NCBI GenBank assembly: GCA_902793875.1
Contig: CADBFL010000083.1
Location: 1 to 7,268 of the forward strand
DNA: 7,268 bases
Direction of reading: 5' to 3'
Source of the DNA: an uncultured Eubacteriales bacterium
Lineage (GTDB): Bacteria > Bacillota > Clostridia > Peptostreptococcales > Anaerovoracaceae
This document shows positions 5,996 to 7,268 of the stretch, in pieces. A model generated the notes under the pieces. That model ran no database searches. It worked only from the letters and a program-made list of their open reading frames with translations, and was not told the DNA's origin. Each line of letters starts with the position of its first letter. Positions within the stretch are counted from its first letter, which is position 1. Position numbers and translations under genes: made by a program.

Positions 5996-6060
5996 AGACC
6001 GGAACGGGACCGCGTATTAATACGCGTTAATGCGGGTCTCCGTTCCGGTCTTTGATTTGT
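5996..6060 (+). terminator. Long hairpin with T-rich tail, probable intrinsic terminator or leader attenuator
   Basis: Bases 5996-6020 pair with 6027-6051 to give 24 base pairs with one G-T wobble and two single-base bulges (G6012, T6039): AGACCGGAACGG with CCGTTCCGGTCT, then GACC with GGTC, then CGTATTAA with TTAATGCG, around the loop TACGCG. It is followed by TTTGATTTGT (6051-6060), seven T in ten bases. The reverse strand has no such tail, so it acts rightward. It ends only 34 bases before the Shine-Dalgarno of the next gene. It may therefore end the lon transcript about 200 bases past the lon stop, or sit in the leader of the GGDEF gene. Its stem is longer than most terminators, so a mobile palindromic element is an alternative. 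Confidence 0.65.
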
Positions 6061-6085
6061 ATGACATATCGGGAAAAGATACCAC

Positions 6086-6092
6086 AGGAGGG
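6086..6092 (+). promoter_or_regulatory. Ribosome binding site that sets the GGDEF gene start
   Basis: AGGAGGG lies before an in-frame GTG at 6102, with 10 bases between AGGAGG and the start. The only upstream in-frame ATG (6030) is inside the right half of the hairpin at 5996-6051 and has no Shine-Dalgarno, so GTG 6102 is the better start. Confidence 0.75.
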
Positions 6093-6101
6093 ATCGTTAC
6101 A

Positions 6102-7265
6102 GTGATAAGTTATTACACCTGCATTATGATACTGTCTCTGGCGGCGCTTGCCATACTGGGAGTAATGGTCTGGGAAAACAACCGGCTCTCTGACGAAAAC
6201 AAGCGTCTGCTTTACCTTGCCTACGCTCTGATCGCGGTCTCGTTTCTCGCGGAGTGGTGCGGGCTTAAACTTGACGGCAATGCAGGTATGCCTGCGGGCC
6301 TTCTGATCGCTGTCAAATGCATCGATTATGTGTCCTCTCCTATGATAGGAGCCGTATTTGCGGTGCAGATGGGCATGAGAGGAACGCCCCGCAGGATCCT
6401 TAATGCTGTTATCGGCATAAATGCGGTGTTCCAGATAATCGCATGCTTCACCGGCTGGATGGTGGTCGTGGATCAGGATAACCACTACACTCACGGGAAG
6501 TTTTACATCTTTTACCTGGCGCTGTGTCTTCTGATCATGATCCTGGTCCTGATACAGACGTGCATATACAGCCGTGCTTTCAAAAGAAGGAACCGCACCT
6601 CGATGTACGCCGTGATGGTGCTGGCGGCAGCGGGCCTTCTGATGCAGGAATTCCTGCCGGGAGATTATCGAACGGTATATATCGCGATCACATACGGCGC
6701 GGCTCTGTGGTATATCCAGTATGAAGAATATTTGGCGCTCGCTCTGGACGACAAGGTCCTGAAGCAGAAAATCAAGCTCGATACCGACGCCCTCACGGGC
6801 GTGAAGAGCCGTTACGCGTATTCGCACATGCTCAAGAAAATGAACGCCGAAGGAGCTCTGTCTGAGGGCGTCACGGCATTCTCCATAGATGTGAACGGAC
6901 TGAAAGAGACCAACGACGATCTCGGACATGAGGCCGGAGACGAGCTTATCAGAGGTGCCGCCGACTGCATAAAGAAAGTCTTCGGCAGGAGCGGCACATG
7001 CTTCCGCACCGGAGGAGACGAGTTCGTGGTGATGGCAGAGATGAACAGAGAGCAGGCCGAGTGGACCGTTGTCAGCCTGGAGTCGGAAGCGGTCTTCTGG
7101 CAGGGAACGATAAACAGGAGCCTCAGCCTTGCTGTCGGATTTGCCGTCTCGGATGAGAACCCCGGCTGCACGGCAGAGAAGCTCGTGGGCGAAGCTGACA
7201 AGGCCATGTACGAAGAGAAATCGAGATACTACAGGATCAGCGGAAAAGACCGCAGAAGAAGGTAG
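6102..7265 (+). CDS. Seven-helix membrane protein with C-terminal GGDEF domain (probable diguanylate cyclase)
   Basis: A 387-residue protein, taken from GTG at 6102. The N-terminal half has seven hydrophobic segments (about 4-24, 36-54, 66-90, 99-123, 134-157, 167-185 and 190-207), with FKRRNR between segments 5 and 6 on the likely cytoplasmic side. I do not recognise it as a named sensor domain, though similar N-termini occur from memory in Lachnospiraceae GGDEF proteins. A short helix leads to the GGDEF domain: DALTG (229-233), D263 in FSIDVNGLKETND, GHEAGDELI, the intact catalytic signature GGDEF (304-308), and ADKAMYEEKSRYY near the end. The metal- and GTP-binding residues are present, so it should make cyclic di-GMP from two GTP. 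The inhibitory RxxD site is missing: the positions 9 and 6 before GGDEF are both Gly. No EAL or HD-GYP domain is attached. The gene ends three bases before the window does, so its downstream neighbour is unknown. Confidence 0.9.
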   Translation: MISYYTCIMILSLAALAILGVMVWENNRLSDENKRLLYLAYALIAVSFLAEWCGLKLDGNAGMPAGLLIAVKCIDYVSSPMIGAVFAVQMGMRGTPRRILNAVIGINAVFQIIACFTGWMVVVDQDNHYTHGKFYIFYLALCLLIMILVLIQTCIYSRAFKRRNRTSMYAVMVLAAAGLLMQEFLPGDYRTVYIAITYGAALWYIQYEEYLALALDDKVLKQKIKLDTDALTGVKSRYAYSHMLKKMNAEGALSEGVTAFSIDVNGLKETNDDLGHEAGDELIRGAADCIKKVFGRSGTCFRTGGDEFVVMAEMNREQAEWTVVSLESEAVFWQGTINRSLSLAVGFAVSDENPGCTAEKLVGEADKAMYEEKSRYYRISGKDRRRR

Positions 7266-7268
7266 GAT

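Noticed and set aside
6030..6101. 24-codon N-terminal extension of the GGDEF protein from ATG 6030
   Set aside because: The ATG is inside the 24-bp hairpin and lacks a ribosome binding site; GTG 6102 has AGGAGGG and leads directly into the first membrane helix.
5944..6101. Cyclic di-GMP (GEMM) riboswitch before the GGDEF gene
   Set aside because: I looked for the conserved GEMM core and tetraloop-receptor pattern and did not find them; the structure present is one long hairpin.

Overview
The window looks like ordinary chromosomal DNA from an anaerobic Gram-positive bacterium of the class Clostridia with a fairly high G+C content (judged by eye, not computed). The evidence is the gene order grpE-dnaK-dnaJ, a DnaK of the Firmicutes type (no 20-odd-residue insert in the first lobe of the ATPase domain that Gram-negative DnaKs carry), frequent AGA/AGG arginine codons, strong AGGAGG-type ribosome binding sites, and a divergent Lon amino terminus of a kind I associate with clostridial relatives. 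The exact family cannot be fixed from this sequence. All five genes lie on the + strand.

Region by region: 1-234 is the 3' end of grpE (nucleotide exchange factor); 268-2163 is dnaK (Hsp70); 2240-3388 is dnaJ (type I Hsp40). A strong hairpin without a U-run sits between dnaK and dnaJ. From 3389 to 3546 there is a gap of 158 bases holding three successive hairpins, two of which carry near-identical 13-base segments. This gap leads into lon (3547-5844), an ATP-dependent protease. From 5845 to 6101 comes a palindrome-rich gap: first a cluster of six TAACGG hexamers in both orientations (5865-5943), resembling a REP-type repeat, then a 24-base-pair hairpin followed by a T-rich stretch (5996-6060). 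The last gene (6102-7265) encodes a seven-helix membrane protein with a C-terminal GGDEF diguanylate cyclase domain.

Functionally the first four genes form a protein quality-control block. DnaJ delivers unfolded clients to DnaK and stimulates its ATPase, GrpE reloads DnaK with ATP, and Lon degrades what cannot be refolded. Having lon just downstream of dnaJ, instead of the prmA/rsmE pair known from Bacillus subtilis, suggests coupled or coordinated expression. No HrcA (CIRCE) or CtsR operator is visible inside the window; a CIRCE would be expected upstream of grpE or hrcA, outside it. The GGDEF gene is a separate signalling gene, likely insulated from lon by the long hairpin.

The proteins are conventional and I see no convincing new multi-gene system. 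The points worth a second look are non-coding: the REP-like cluster, the long hairpin in front of the GGDEF gene, and the structured lon leader with its duplicated segment.
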